From contig PDTV01000001.1 of assembly GCA_002747185.1 (NCBI GenBank), positions 1-33,920 of the forward strand: DNA of 33,920 nucleotides, read 5' to 3'. The notes beneath the pieces are model-generated. The model did not search any database and was not told where the DNA came from. It worked only from the letters and a program-made list of their open reading frames with translations. Source of the stretch: Candidatus Contendibacter odensensis (lineage in GTDB: Bacteria > Pseudomonadota > Gammaproteobacteria > Competibacterales > Competibacteraceae). Of this stretch, positions 10,527 through 19,954 are shown piece by piece. How positions within the stretch are numbered: position 1 is the stretch's first letter; every line of letters starts with the position of its first letter. The position numbers were made by a program, and so were the translations under genes.

Positions 10527-11984
10527 ATGACGATTCGTATGAATAAACTGCTATTACCCTTTGCTTTATTGCTTCTTGCACTATCAACAACCAGCCTTGC
10601 CGAACCACTGGTATTCGGCCCGGGACCTGAAGCGCCTGCAACCTCGCTGGACACCATCGTAGCTGTTGTCAATAACGATATTATTACCCGGCACGAACTC
10701 AATGTTGCCACAGCGGTTATCACCCGCCAGATGCGGCAAAATAAAGTACCTGTTCCACCCAGGGCCATACTGGAAAAACAGGTGCTGGAGCGGTTAATCC
10801 TGACTAAACTGCAAATGCGTACGGCTGAGCGCAATGGCATTGTTGTTGATGACGCAACATTAAATGCGGCGATAAATGCTCTCGCACAACGCAATAAACT
10901 GTCGCTTGACCAACTACGGCGCACGGTTGAAAAAGACGGCATTGCATTCGCTAAATTCCGGGATCAGGTCCGACAGGAATTAACAGCTACGCGACTTCGA
11001 CAAGCCTTGATAGACAGCCAAATCCAGATCTCTGATCAAGACATAGAAAGTATGCAGGCACAAATGACCGGCGCAAGCGGATCTGGCCGTGCCATCACTG
11101 GCAACCGCCGCGCTGGTGTGGGCGGACAAAACCGTCGGTATCATATCGCTCAAATCCTGATAAGCGTTTCAGAGGGCGCTTCACCTGATGAGATTGCAGT
11201 ATCGAAACGACAGGCCGAACAAGTACTCTCACAGCTACGTAGCGGTGCGGATTTCCGGCAATTGGCTGCCCGTGTTTCCGCAGGTCAACAGGCATTAGAA
11301 GGCGGTGATTTAGGCTGGCGACGCACTGATCAGCTACCTTCACTATTTAGCAAGGTCGTACCGACGATGCAGGCCGGTCAGGTTAGTCAACTGATTCGTA
11401 GTCCCAGCGGCTTTCACATCGTTAAATTACTAGCAGTGGAAGGTGGCAACCATGCAACAAACCCCCAACAGACGGCTGCCGCACCCAAAGCGGCAACCAT
11501 TACACAAGCACGTGTTCGTCATATTTTACTCAAAACCTCACAAGATCGCTCTGACAGCGAAACCCGTCAAAAACTGGAGCAATTGCGTCAACGCATTCTG
11601 GATGGCGAGGATTTCGCAGCCCTGGCACGTGCTCACTCGAATGATCAAGGGTCTGCTATCCGTGGTGGTGATTTGGGTTGGGTATCGCCAAGCATGCTGG
11701 TACCACCCTTTGAACGTGCAATGCAGCAGTTACCATTGCAAAAAATAAGCCTACCGGTCCAAACCCGGTTTGGTTGGCATCTTATCCAGGTTCTGGAACG
11801 TCGGCAGGTTGCAGGAACATCAGTGACCGAGCGCGCCCGAATCCGTGAAGCGCTATTCCGGCGCCGTGCTGATGAGGAATGGGATCTGATATTACGTCGA
11901 TTGCGTGAAGAGGCTTACGTAGAAATCCGCTTACCCAAAAATCTGGAGAATACTGACAGTCAAATTGAAACGGCGCACCCGTGA
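10527..11984 (+). CDS. surA: Periplasmic chaperone/peptidyl-prolyl isomerase SurA
   Basis: A periplasmic chaperone for outer-membrane porins and LptD. The 485-residue product has a signal peptide (about residues 1-25, ending SLA), an N-terminal chaperone domain (about 35-195), and two parvulin-type PpiC domains (about 206-305 and 330-428). The domains open with IAQILISVSE and RHILLKTSQD, and each holds a GGDLGW motif. ATG 10539 is an alternative start that would give a shorter n-region. It is somewhat longer than E. coli SurA (428). Its TGA overlaps the rsmA GTG by 4 nt. The pdxA gene that lies between surA and rsmA in E. coli is missing here. Confidence 0.95.
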   Translation: MTIRMNKLLLPFALLLLALSTTSLAEPLVFGPGPEAPATSLDTIVAVVNNDIITRHELNVATAVITRQMRQNKVPVPPRAILEKQVLERLILTKLQMRTAERNGIVVDDATLNAAINALAQRNKLSLDQLRRTVEKDGIAFAKFRDQVRQELTATRLRQALIDSQIQISDQDIESMQAQMTGASGSGRAITGNRRAGVGGQNRRYHIAQILISVSEGASPDEIAVSKRQAEQVLSQLRSGADFRQLAARVSAGQQALEGGDLGWRRTDQLPSLFSKVVPTMQAGQVSQLIRSPSGFHIVKLLAVEGGNHATNPQQTAAAPKAATITQARVRHILLKTSQDRSDSETRQKLEQLRQRILDGEDFAALARAHSNDQGSAIRGGDLGWVSPSMLVPPFERAMQQLPLQKISLPVQTRFGWHLIQVLERRQVAGTSVTERARIREALFRRRADEEWDLILRRLREEAYVEIRLPKNLENTDSQIETAHP

Positions 11985-12766
11985 GTGCTTCCCTGCCCCA
12001 CCGCCCCCGCAAGCGCTTTGGGCAACACTTTCTGCAAGACCCCAATATTATTACTCGCATTATTGCTGCGATTCGGCCCACCACAGAACATCGACTGGTT
12101 GAAATCGGCCCGGGTCTGGGTGCCCTGACCCGCCCACTGCTCGCAGCCGTGGGTGAACTGGATGTCGTCGAACTGGATCGGGATGTTCTGGAACCCTTGC
12201 AGCGATATTGTGCTGGTGCAGGCATATTGCGTATTCATAATACCGATGTGCTTACTTTCGACTTTGCAGCTTTGCGGGGTTCCGGCTCCCGTTTGCAGCT
12301 TGTGGGTAATCTGCCTTACAGCATATCAACCCCGCTACTCTTTTACCTGCTAACCCATGCCGTACATATCGATAGCCTGCATTTTATGCTACAAAAAGAT
12401 GTGGTAGATCGGATAGTCGCCGCTCCAGGCGAAAAAGCTTATGGCCGATTATCGGTCATGTTGCAATATCGCTGTTACGTTAATGCCTTATTCACGGTTG
12501 GACCCGAGGCATTTTATCCGCCACCCAAAGTATGGTCATCTGTCGTACGTATTGTTCCACGTGAAACATCGGCTGTTGAAGTACAGAACGAGGGTCACTT
12601 TGCTGAGATTGTTAAACGAAGCTTCGCCCAACGCCGTAAGATTTTGCGTAACAGCTTACATGGTTTACTGGATGTCAAGCACATCCAGGCCGCTGGTGTT
12701 GACCCCGGCGCTCGTCCGGAAAAACTTGATCTCGCCGCATTTGCAGCGTTAAGCAATCAGCTTTAA
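11981..12766 (+). CDS. rsmA: 16S rRNA (A1518/A1519) dimethyltransferase
   Basis: RsmA (KsgA) dimethylates two adjacent adenines in helix 45 of 16S rRNA, a late checkpoint in small-subunit assembly; its loss gives kasugamycin resistance. The 261 residues contain the N-terminal KRFGQHFLQD, the SAM-binding motif EIGPGLG (41-47), the catalytic NLPY (109-112), and C-terminal FAQRRKILRNSL. The GTG start sits in a 4-nt overlap with surA, so translation is coupled. A parS site lies inside the gene at 12553-12568, encoding part of IVPRETS. Confidence 0.96.
   Translation: MSASLPHRPRKRFGQHFLQDPNIITRIIAAIRPTTEHRLVEIGPGLGALTRPLLAAVGELDVVELDRDVLEPLQRYCAGAGILRIHNTDVLTFDFAALRGSGSRLQLVGNLPYSISTPLLFYLLTHAVHIDSLHFMLQKDVVDRIVAAPGEKAYGRLSVMLQYRCYVNALFTVGPEAFYPPPKVWSSVVRIVPRETSAVEVQNEGHFAEIVKRSFAQRRKILRNSLHGLLDVKHIQAAGVDPGARPEKLDLAAFAALSNQL
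12553..12568. promoter_or_regulatory. parS: parS site inside rsmA
   Basis: TGTTCCACGTGAAACA is a 16-bp parS with one asymmetric position pair, lying within codons for the VPRET portion of RsmA. It is 7.3 kb from the DnaA-box array. Intragenic parS sites are well known in other bacteria, so ParB binding here is plausible. Confidence 0.85.
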
Positions 12767-12778
12767 CTATTTGATTAG

Positions 12779-12805
12779 TATAGTTTAGTTTCTTGCTAAA
12801 CTATA
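12779..12805. repeat. Perfect 10-bp inverted repeat after rsmA
   Basis: TATAGTTTAG (12779-12788) pairs with CTAAACTATA (12796-12805) around a 7-nt loop. It lies 12 bp past the rsmA stop and marks the truncated edge of the IS1-like relic. It could act as a weak terminator but lacks a T-run, and it could be a recombination scar. Confidence 0.6.
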
Positions 12806-13045
12806 GAGATTACGGTTCCGGGCCACACTGAACGTGCGCGGCAGGCCACGCAGCCGGCTGCGTTCCTGATAAGCACGCATAATCATCTCGCGTTGCGCCG
12901 CCGTATAGCGATTGGAGCATACCTCAGCGCGATGATAACGGCAGCAGGTACGACACAAGCAGCGCTGGCGGCCGTCTTCGGTACGGCCGTTTTCCATGTG
13001 TCGGTCGCTTTGGCAGCAAGGGCAATGCAGGATTATTTTAACCAT
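12785..13045 (-). pseudogene. Truncated IS1-family InsA-like protein
   Basis: The 86-residue reading frame starts with a zinc ribbon (CPCCQSD...CLCRTC) followed by YTAAQREMIMRAYQERSRLRG and RTFSVARN. This is the layout of InsA, the DNA-binding N-terminal protein of IS1-family elements. The helix-turn-helix is cut off after SVARN, where the reading runs into the inverted repeat at 12779-12805. The second ORF (InsB, carrying the catalytic residues) is absent, so this piece cannot transpose alone. A truncated InsA-like protein can in principle still bind IS ends and repress, but there is no direct evidence for that here. Confidence 0.72.
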
Positions 13046-13113
13046 CGGTTCTACGCGTACGTATTGAATGACATAATAGCCTGTACAAAATCACCCAAAA
13101 TTGAGCCACTACC
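12806..13113 (-). mobile_element. IS1-family element relic (left end only)
   Basis: Reverse-strand sequence beginning at 13113 reads GGTAGTGGCTCAA and then GATTTTGTACAGG, resembling the IS1 left end (GGTAATGACTCCAA) at the expected distance from the InsA-like start. No matching right end is visible near 12780. The remaining ~310 bp is a decayed left half. Immediately outside its end is CGCTATA (13114-13120), the same heptamer that ends the dispersed repeats. Confidence 0.6.
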
Positions 13114-13202
13114 CGCTATATGAGTTGCGATTGTAGCAGCTTGATTTTTAAAGGTTACTATCCATCATGGAAAATTCTGCCTGATTCAGGAGAAGCCCTG
13201 CA

Positions 13203-16200
13203 ATGCTGTGTTTTCGAGGAAATCCTGCCTTATCACCGTTTCGTGTGGAAAAGCTACTGGCCACCTTGCGCCAGCGGGTTCCCGCGATAACCGATGTCTA
13301 TGCCGAATTTATCCATTTTGTTGACGGGAGCCTGAGTGATCATGAATACGAACGACTCGATCAATTACTACACTACGGAGCAAATACAGCACAACAGCGT
13401 CCAGATATCCGGCCAATTTTTTTGATAATACCACGCCCGGGTACGATTTCGCCCTGGTCGTCAAAAGCCACGGATATCGTGCGTAATTGCGGATTGCAAC
13501 ATATTCGACGCATTGAACGAGGTATCACCTACACCCTTGAAGCCACACAATCGTTGACTGACCAGGATTTGCAGGCGGCGCAATCATTGCTGCATGACCG
13601 CATGACCGAGGCGGTGCTGTCACCTGACGATAATCCAGAGATATTATTTGCCAAAACCGAAGCTCTGCCTTTGGTACGTATCGACGTGCTAGATAGCGGC
13701 CGTCGTGCATTGGTTACCGCTAATCACGAGTTAGGGCTGGCTTTATCAGAGGACGAAATTGACTATCTGCTGAACAGCTTCATGCAGTTACAACGAAATC
13801 CGACTGATGTCGAATTAATGATGTTTGCCCAGGCGAATTCCGAGCACTGTCGGCACAAACTATTTAATGCTGATTGGATCATTGACGGTAAACCGCAAAA
13901 TTATTCGCTGCTTGCAATGATTCGCAATACGCATGAACGACATTCTGATAATGTGCTATCGGCCTATATTGATAACGCAGCCGTAATGACAGGTTTTCCT
14001 GCCGGACGTTTTTTTCCCGATCCTGTCAGTCAGTGTTACCACTATCATCTTGAAGATATCCATATTTTAATGAAAGTGGAAACGCATAATCATCCAACAG
14101 CGATTTCACCTTTTCCAGGGGCTGCGACCGGTTCGGGTGGTGAAATTCGTGATGAGGGCGCAACCGGACGGGGCTCCAAACCCAAGGCCGGATTATGCGG
14201 ATTCTCGGTATCCAACCTGCAGCTTCCTGATTTTATTCAACCTTGGGAACACGATTACGGCAAGCCTGATCGTATTGCATCAGCACTACAAATCATGCTG
14301 GAGGCCCCCATCGGAGCGGCAGCGTTTAACAATGAATTTGGCCGTCCGAGCTTGGCGGGTTACTTTCGCAGCTTTGAACAACATAGACCTGATGGCCAAC
14401 GACGTGGCTATCACAAGCCCATTATGATCGCCGGTGGCCTGGGGACTATTCGTGCACCGGATATTCACAAAGTACGCTTCCCCTCAGGAACAGCGATTGT
14501 CGTGCTGGGTGGAGCGGCCATGCTGATTGGACTTGGTGGTGGTGCCGCTTCCAGCATGGCGGCCGGACGTTCACATGCTGATCTGGACTTTGCATCCGTG
14601 CAACGCGGCAATCCAGAACTTCAGCGTCGTGCTCAAGAAGTGATTGATCGTTGTGTGGCATTAGGTGAGCTCAATCCGATTCTGTCCATTCATGATGTCG
14701 GCGCTGGTGGCTTGTCCAATGCGGTGCCAGAAATTGTCCATGATGCACAGCGCGGCGGGTGTTTCGAGCTACGTGCAATCCCCAATGATGATTCAGGCAT
14801 GTCGCCCATGCAGATCTGGTGTAACGAAGCACAGGAGCGTTACGTGCTGGCGATAGCCGCCGAACATCTTGATACCTTTCAAGCACTCTGCGAGCGCGAA
14901 AGGTGCCCTTATGCCGTTATCGGAGATACGACTGAAAACCCTCATTTGACCCTGAATGACCAACAGTCTGGTGACTGTCCAGTGGATTTGCCAATGAACG
15001 TGTTATTTGGCAAGCCCCCGAAAATGCGACGTGATGTCATTCATAAACCAATAGTGACCGATCGGTTCGATCTATCCGGTGTTGATATTGATGACGCTGT
15101 AACACGGGTATTGCGTTTTCCAGCAGTGGCTGACAAAAGCTTTCTCATTACCATTGCTGATCGTACTGTGACAGGTCTGGTTTGCCGCGATCAAATGGTA
15201 GGGCCCTGGCAAGTTCCAGTGGCTGATGTCGCTGTCACTGCAACCAGCTTTGATGCGTATACCGGTGAAGCGATGGCTATGGGTGAACGTACACCACTTG
15301 CGTTATTAAATGCGCCGGCATCGGGACGTATTGCCATTGGTGAAGCCATTACCAATATTGCTGCCGCCTCGATTGAAAAATTAAGCGATGTGAAACTGTC
15401 GGCCAACTGGATGGCAGCCGCTGGCCATGGTGATGAGGATGCCCAGCTGTTCGATACGGTACACGCTGTCGGCATAGAACTATGCCCCGCATTGGGAATA
15501 GCCATTCCCGTCGGCAAGGATTCCCTGTCGATGAAAACAGTCTGGCAGGATGCCGATACACAAAAAAGCGTTGTTGCACCACTATCGCTGATTGTCTCTG
15601 CTTTTGCACCCGTTCAGGATGTACGACACACCCTGGACCCACAATTAAAAACAGATCAAGGTGATAGTGATCTGATTCTGGTTGATTTGGGGCGAGGTAA
15701 AAATCGTTTGGGTGGATCTGTACTGGCACAGGCTTACTCTCGCCTGGGTGAGGTGGTTCCTGATGTCGATTCACCTGATGATTTGCAGGCGTTTTTTACG
15801 GCAATCCAATCGTTGAATCGTTCAGGTAAATTACTGGCCTATCATGACCGTTCTGACGGTGGCCTGTTAGCCGTATTGGTCGAAATGATGTTTGCCGGCG
15901 GCTGTGGTATCACCGTGTTGCTTGATGATCTCGATGGCAGCTCATTGGCAGCACTGTTTGCCGAAGAGCTGGGCGCTGTTCTACAGGTACGCGCCACTGA
16001 CCGTATCGCTGTCTTGAATCATCTGGCGGCAGCAGGTCTGGGTGCATGCTGCCATGTCATTGGTATGCCTAATCATGACGACTGCCTGCTTGTGCGTCAT
16101 GCCGGTGAAATTATCTTTACCGCCAGCCGGTTGAAACTACGGCAACTATGGTCAGAGACAAGTTACCGAATGCAAGTTTTGCGTGATCATCCAGACTGTG

Positions 16201-17084
16201 CTCGCCAGGCTTTTGAGACAGCATGTAATGTCGAGGATATAGGGCTGAATGCGCAATTAAGCTTTAATCCAGATGAGGACGTTGCTACCCCTTTTATTGC
16301 ACATGGCGCCCGACCACATATTGCGATTTTACGCGAGCAAGGCATCAATGGTCAGGTAGAAATGGCTGCAGCTTTTGATTGTGCCGGTTTCACTGCGGTG
16401 GATGTCCACATGAGCGACATTATGGCAGGTCGGGTATCACTAGGCCTGTTTCATGGTGTCGTGGCTTGTGGCGGCTTTTCTTATGGTGATGTGCTGGGTG
16501 CTGGTGAGGGCTGGGCAAAATCGATTTTGTTTAATCGCCGCGCCCGTGATGAATTTGCCGCCTTTTTTACACGGCCGGATACCTTCGGCCTGGGTATATG
16601 TAATGGCTGTCAGATGCTTTCCAGCCTGCATGAGCTTATTGCCGGCACCGAGCTGTGGCCACGCTTTGTACGCAATCGGGTCGAGCAGTTTGAAGCCAGA
16701 TTAAGTCTGGTCGAAATCTTGCCATCACCATCATTATTTTTACAGGGCATGGAAGGCTCACGTTTACCAATAGCGGTAGCACATGGTGAGGGCCGTGCCG
16801 AATTTAATGATGCTCATGATATGGAGCAGGCGCTGGCAACAAGGATTGTAACCTTGCGTTATGTGGATAACGCTGGACAGGCGACAGAGCATTACCCTGA
16901 AAATCCTAACGGCTCGCCGGCAGGCATTACCGGACTGTGCAATAACGATGGTCGTTTTACGATTATGATGCCGCACCCGGAACGGGTATTTCGCACAGTA
17001 CAGTATTCCTGGCATCCTGATGACTGGAACAGGGATGCGCCATGGTTGCGCTTGTTTCGTAATGCCCGCAAATGGTTGGGATAA
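13203..17084 (+). CDS. purL: Phosphoribosylformylglycinamidine synthase
   Basis: This is the large, single-chain FGAM synthase, which converts FGAR, glutamine and ATP to FGAM in de novo purine synthesis. The length of 1293 residues matches the gammaproteobacterial form (1295 in E. coli). The order is an N-terminal PurS-like domain, a linker, the tandem ATP-binding synthetase domains (for example [20 protein letters not shown] and GGLSNAVPE), and a C-terminal class I glutaminase. The glutaminase has nucleophile C1133 in GICNGCQM and the H1258/E1260 pair in PHPERVF. An AGGAG ribosome site lies about 10 nt before ATG 13203. It stands alone, flanked by the IS1-like relic and an AT-rich gap. Confidence 0.97.
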   Translation: MLCFRGNPALSPFRVEKLLATLRQRVPAITDVYAEFIHFVDGSLSDHEYERLDQLLHYGANTAQQRPDIRPIFLIIPRPGTISPWSSKATDIVRNCGLQHIRRIERGITYTLEATQSLTDQDLQAAQSLLHDRMTEAVLSPDDNPEILFAKTEALPLVRIDVLDSGRRALVTANHELGLALSEDEIDYLLNSFMQLQRNPTDVELMMFAQANSEHCRHKLFNADWIIDGKPQNYSLLAMIRNTHERHSDNVLSAYIDNAAVMTGFPAGRFFPDPVSQCYHYHLEDIHILMKVETHNHPTAISPFPGAATGSGGEIRDEGATGRGSKPKAGLCGFSVSNLQLPDFIQPWEHDYGKPDRIASALQIMLEAPIGAAAFNNEFGRPSLAGYFRSFEQHRPDGQRRGYHKPIMIAGGLGTIRAPDIHKVRFPSGTAIVVLGGAAMLIGLGGGAASSMAAGRSHADLDFASVQRGNPELQRRAQEVIDRCVALGELNPILSIHDVGAGGLSNAVPEIVHDAQRGGCFELRAIPNDDSGMSPMQIWCNEAQERYVLAIAAEHLDTFQALCERERCPYAVIGDTTENPHLTLNDQQSGDCPVDLPMNVLFGKPPKMRRDVIHKPIVTDRFDLSGVDIDDAVTRVLRFPAVADKSFLITIADRTVTGLVCRDQMVGPWQVPVADVAVTATSFDAYTGEAMAMGERTPLALLNAPASGRIAIGEAITNIAAASIEKLSDVKLSANWMAAAGHGDEDAQLFDTVHAVGIELCPALGIAIPVGKDSLSMKTVWQDADTQKSVVAPLSLIVSAFAPVQDVRHTLDPQLKTDQGDSDLILVDLGRGKNRLGGSVLAQAYSRLGEVVPDVDSPDDLQAFFTAIQSLNRSGKLLAYHDRSDGGLLAVLVEMMFAGGCGITVLLDDLDGSSLAALFAEELGAVLQVRATDRIAVLNHLAAAGLGACCHVIGMPNHDDCLLVRHAGEIIFTASRLKLRQLWSETSYRMQVLRDHPDCARQAFETACNVEDIGLNAQLSFNPDEDVATPFIAHGARPHIAILREQGINGQVEMAAAFDCAGFTAVDVHMSDIMAGRVSLGLFHGVVACGGFSYGDVLGAGEGWAKSILFNRRARDEFAAFFTRPDTFGLGICNGCQMLSSLHELIAGTELWPRFVRNRVEQFEARLSLVEILPSPSLFLQGMEGSRLPIAVAHGEGRAEFNDAHDMEQALATRIVTLRYVDNAGQATEHYPENPNGSPAGITGLCNNDGRFTIMMPHPERVFRTVQYSWHPDDWNRDAPWLRLFRNARKWLG

Positions 17085-17316
17085 CCTGTTATTATTAAAA
17101 TATCCTGTTAAGATATATTATTGATATAAAAAATAAATATAAATCTTTTGAAGAATTATAAAATCGAGAAAAAAATGATAAAATCATTCGAAAATGCAGG
17201 CTACGCAAGTCTGGATAAGCCCACAAGCCAGTAGTTAATTTAATATATTTTTCAAAAAAGTATCACTTTCTTGTCCGAAATTTATTTTTTTGACTATCAG
17301 ATAAGGAATAATAAAA

Positions 17317-17775
17317 ATGCCTTTTGCAAATTGGAAGGAATTCTATAGCCTTAACATGCCTGATATTGATGAACAACATAAAAAGTTATTTGAACTGGTT
17401 AATCAGTTATGGGATGCTATCGCATGTAAAAGGTCGCCTGAAATCCAGTTAAAAGCTATCGAAGAACTGGAGTTATATACAGATTATCACTTCAGGCTGG
17501 AAGAAGATTTTATGCGTGAAATAGGGTATCCTGAGTTCGATGCTCACTATGCCATGCATCAACAGTTTATTAAAAAAATTGCTGACTCCAGGAAGGAAAT
17601 GATTAGCGAAGGTAACTTGCCTATCGATCTTTTATCCTTTTTTAATAACTGGCTGGCTAACCATATCCTGATTGAAGACAAAAAATATGTGCGCTTTTTT
17701 TCTGATAAAGTCAAGGCAAATTCATCCAGGCCATCTTTGGTCGGTATGTTCTTCAAGAAAATGACCGGCCGTTAA
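17317..17775 (+). CDS. Bacteriohemerythrin
   Basis: This is a 152-residue single-domain hemerythrin with a di-iron, O2-binding four-helix bundle. All seven expected ligands are present: H21 (DEQHKKLF), H58 and E62 (YHFRLEED), H77 and H81 (HYAMHQQF), H116 and D121 (NHILIED). The N-terminal W6 in FANW is also typical. The role may be oxygen sensing, storage or delivery to oxygenases, and no adjacent gene identifies a partner. A basic tail follows the domain (residues 128-152). The gene and its 230-bp leader are visibly more AT-rich than purL or dnaA, which suggests a separate origin. AAGGAATA lies just before the ATG as a ribosome site. Confidence 0.92.
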   Translation: MPFANWKEFYSLNMPDIDEQHKKLFELVNQLWDAIACKRSPEIQLKAIEELELYTDYHFRLEEDFMREIGYPEFDAHYAMHQQFIKKIADSRKEMISEGNLPIDLLSFFNNWLANHILIEDKKYVRFFSDKVKANSSRPSLVGMFFKKMTGR

Positions 17776-17813
17776 ATCGGTCATCCAGAAAGAAGAGTGC
17801 CATTGTTAAACGC

Positions 17814-17843
17814 AACCAGGCCTAAAGTCATTTTGGCCTGGTT
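17814..17843. terminator. Stem-loop after hemerythrin
   Basis: AACCAGGCC (17814-17822) pairs perfectly with GGCCTGGTT (17835-17843) around a 12-nt loop, 39 bp past the hemerythrin stop. There is no clear T-run, so termination is tentative. A smaller stem, ATGACCG/CGGTCAT, overlaps the stop codon itself. Confidence 0.4.
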
Positions 17844-17986
17844 ATAGAGCTTTCTGGCAATAGCTTCAATCCGGTGGTCGTGAACGTATCTACCAGAGTG
17901 CTCGTATATTCCCTCCAAAAGCAAAGTAGCCGAGCAGCATATTTGACAGCATCGCTCGACTACAACTTTATTTTTTACAATCTCAA

Positions 17987-18060
17987 GGATGCACTTTTTT
18001 ATAATGGCTCGCGTCAATCATGAGCCACTTGTCATCCGGCTCATCAATCAACAGGAATCT
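17987..18060 (-). pseudogene. IS5-family transposase fragment
   Basis: The reverse strand reads LLIDEPDDKWLMIDASHYKK then VHP. This matches the segment around the first catalytic aspartate (WLMIDASH-x-KVHPHAAGA) of IS5-family DDE transposases of the IS427/IS1031 type. Nothing recognisable continues on either side, so it is a scrap of about 25 codons. It lies about 150 bp upstream of dnaA, where rpmH would be expected in many gammaproteobacteria. The match is from memory of the motif. Confidence 0.55.
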
Positions 18061-18206
18061 CATAATTCCTTAACCCGTGCACTGGATGTTTAATTTTGCA
18101 CTGTTTAATAAAAAACAGGCACAATCCACCACAACACCAATCCTGGTGTGAATTATCATAATCATCTACAGATTCGGAACACTACCCTAAATCCGGAGAA
18201 TCACCC

Positions 18207-19547
18207 GTGGCGCATCCCTTATGGAAAGCTTGCCTGAGCCGTTTGGAAAGCCAGTTATCCGAACATCAGCTCAATACCTGGATTCGTCCACTTCACGTAC
18301 GTGAGGAAGCGGGTATTCTGCGTTTACTCGCACCAAACCGCTTTGTACTGGACTGGGTACGCAAACATCATCTTGAACAGATTGAAACCGTCCTGAAACA
18401 ACTCGCGCCCGAACAACCCTTGAGTATCGTGCTTGAAATCGGCAGCAGCGCTATTCCATCCATATCACCTGATCCCGTTGAGGCCGTGCCACAAGCGAAA
18501 ACAACCGGAACCGGCGAGCTGCTTAAAAGCGGTGCACTCAATCCCGATTTTACCTTTGCTACCTTTGTTGAAGGTAATTCCAATCAGATTGCTCGGGCAG
18601 CCTGTCTGCAAGTCGCCGAAAATCCTGGCCAGGCCTATAACCCACTCTTTATATATGGCGGTACCGGACTTGGAAAAACCCATTTGATCCATGCCGTTGG
18701 CAACATATTGCGCGAAAGCGATCCTAACAGGCGTGTGGTTTATCAAAACTGTGAACATTTTGTCGCTGATATGGTGCGTTCTTTACAACATAATGCTATC
18801 AACGAGTTTAAACGCCGCTACCGGCAGCTCGATGTTTTACTGATTGATGACGTGCAGTTCTTGGCTGGCAAGGAGCGTTCTCAAGAGGAATTCTTTTATA
18901 CCTTCAATAGTTTGCTTGAGAGACACCAACAAGTCATCCTCACCTGTGATCGCTATCCCAAAGAGGTGTCGGGATTGGAAGACCGCCTAAAATCCCGCTT
19001 TGGTTCAGGGCTCACCGTCGCTGTGGAACCTCCCGAACTGGAAACACGGGTGGCTATTTTGAAAAGCAAATCAGAACAAAGTGGCTTGAGACTTCCCGAC
19101 GAGGTGGCTTTTTTCATTGCTCAGCGCATTCGTTCCAATGTCCGCGAACTGGAAGGATCACTCCGACGGGTTTACGCCCATTCCCAGTTTACTGGCAAGC
19201 CAATCACGCCTCATTTTGCCAAGGAAGCTCTGAGTGATCTTTTGACCCTGCAAGACAAGTTGGTAACCATCGAAAATATTCAAAAGACCGTAGCCGATTA
19301 TTACGAGATTCAGGTTAGGGATCTGTTATCAAATAGCCGGCTACGGACCGTGTCACGACCTCGACAAATAGCGATGGCACTGACCAAGGATCTGACCGAT
19401 TTGAGCCTTCCGGATATTGGTGAAGCTTTTGGTGGGCGTGATCACACCACCGTCTTGCATGCCTGCCGAAAGGTGCAGGAGTTACAACGAAAAGACCCCG
19501 AAATCCACGATGACTACAAAAATTTGCTCACAACACTCACAAATTAG
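18207..19547 (+). CDS. dnaA: Chromosomal replication initiator DnaA
   Basis: DnaA binds the 9-mer boxes at oriC and melts the origin in its ATP form. The 446 residues hold domain I (1 to about 85, [21 protein letters not shown]), a short domain II, the AAA+ domain III with Walker [10 protein letters not shown] (151-159) and Walker B LLIDD (211-215), and domain IV with the box-reading signature [10 protein letters not shown] (409-418). The start is GTG 18207 with GGAGA (18194-18198) 8 nt upstream. The conserved domain IV agrees with the perfect TTATCCACA boxes just downstream. No DnaA box is evident in its own upstream region. Confidence 0.98.
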   Translation: MAHPLWKACLSRLESQLSEHQLNTWIRPLHVREEAGILRLLAPNRFVLDWVRKHHLEQIETVLKQLAPEQPLSIVLEIGSSAIPSISPDPVEAVPQAKTTGTGELLKSGALNPDFTFATFVEGNSNQIARAACLQVAENPGQAYNPLFIYGGTGLGKTHLIHAVGNILRESDPNRRVVYQNCEHFVADMVRSLQHNAINEFKRRYRQLDVLLIDDVQFLAGKERSQEEFFYTFNSLLERHQQVILTCDRYPKEVSGLEDRLKSRFGSGLTVAVEPPELETRVAILKSKSEQSGLRLPDEVAFFIAQRIRSNVRELEGSLRRVYAHSQFTGKPITPHFAKEALSDLLTLQDKLVTIENIQKTVADYYEIQVRDLLSNSRLRTVSRPRQIAMALTKDLTDLSLPDIGEAFGGRDHTTVLHACRKVQELQRKDPEIHDDYKNLLTTLTN

Positions 19548-19588
19548 CAAAATGCCTGTGGATAACTCCTGTGGATAAGTGGAACAAC

Positions 19589-19694
19589 TATAGCGCAAAC
19601 ACTATGAACCGGAACTGTTTATAATGATAATTTACTTTTTAAAACAGATGGATATAGTGGAGTTAATTAATCATTCTTAATTGGTTACGCTATA
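19589..19694 (-). repeat. Dispersed two-hairpin repeat, copy C (within oriC)
   Basis: A diverged 106-bp copy in the opposite orientation to copy A. It keeps the TATAGCG/CGCTATA ends, the GCGCAAACACTAT arm and the AAAACAGATGGATATAG linker. Hairpin 2 is degraded (TTTATAATGATAATTTAC instead of the intact arm) and hairpin 1 is AT-rich. It sits 11 bp after the DnaA box at 19570-19578. Confidence 0.8.
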
Positions 19695-19846
19695 TGTCTC
19701 AGGGCTATTTTGGAAATAGTTTTTTGCTAAAATATGTAGGGTATGAATACTTAAAAATCATTACCTTAGCTAAGAAATATTTGCTATTTTTCACTGTTTA
19801 TCACGTTTTTGCTGAAAAAGATGATTATTTTTTTTTTGAAAAGCCA

Positions 19847-19931
19847 AAAACCTGTGGATAACTCTGTGGATAACTTTGCCATTTCTGTGGATAACTCGCC
19901 AAAACCTGTGGATAACTCTGTGGATAACTTT
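19847..19931 (+). repeat. 31-nt direct repeat carrying paired DnaA boxes
   Basis: A 31-nt unit at 19847-19877 recurs exactly at 19901-19931 (54-bp offset). Each unit is AAAACC, a box, CTC, a box, then CTTT. A fifth forward box (19886-19894) lies between them, so box starts are spaced 12, 21, 21 and 12 bp. Confidence 0.92.
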
Positions 19932-19954
19932 TGGGGAAAAAAAAGTTATCCACA
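19919..19954. repeat. 14-bp perfect inverted repeat of two DnaA boxes
   Basis: TGTGGATAACTTTT (19919-19932) pairs with AAAAGTTATCCACA (19941-19954) across GGGGAAAA. It is the centre of symmetry of the origin array and can form a hairpin with a DnaA box in the stem. Confidence 0.9.

Noticed and set aside
17195..17316. Riboswitch (c-di-GMP or preQ1 type) ahead of hemerythrin
   Set aside because: Some short pairings exist, but the conserved core of neither class is present.
17781..18017. 78-codon reverse ORF next to hemerythrin
   Set aside because: Its frame does not include the IS5 transposase match and looks like chance; the recognisable residue is in another frame at 17987-18060.
18096..18125. 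dnaA promoter (TTGCAC ... CACAAT)
   Set aside because: The -10 match is weak and the spacing only approximate, so I do not list it as a feature.
18134..18149. Small hairpin ACACCA/TGGTGT in the dnaA leader
   Set aside because: Six base pairs with no T-run or known motif; too weak to assign a role.
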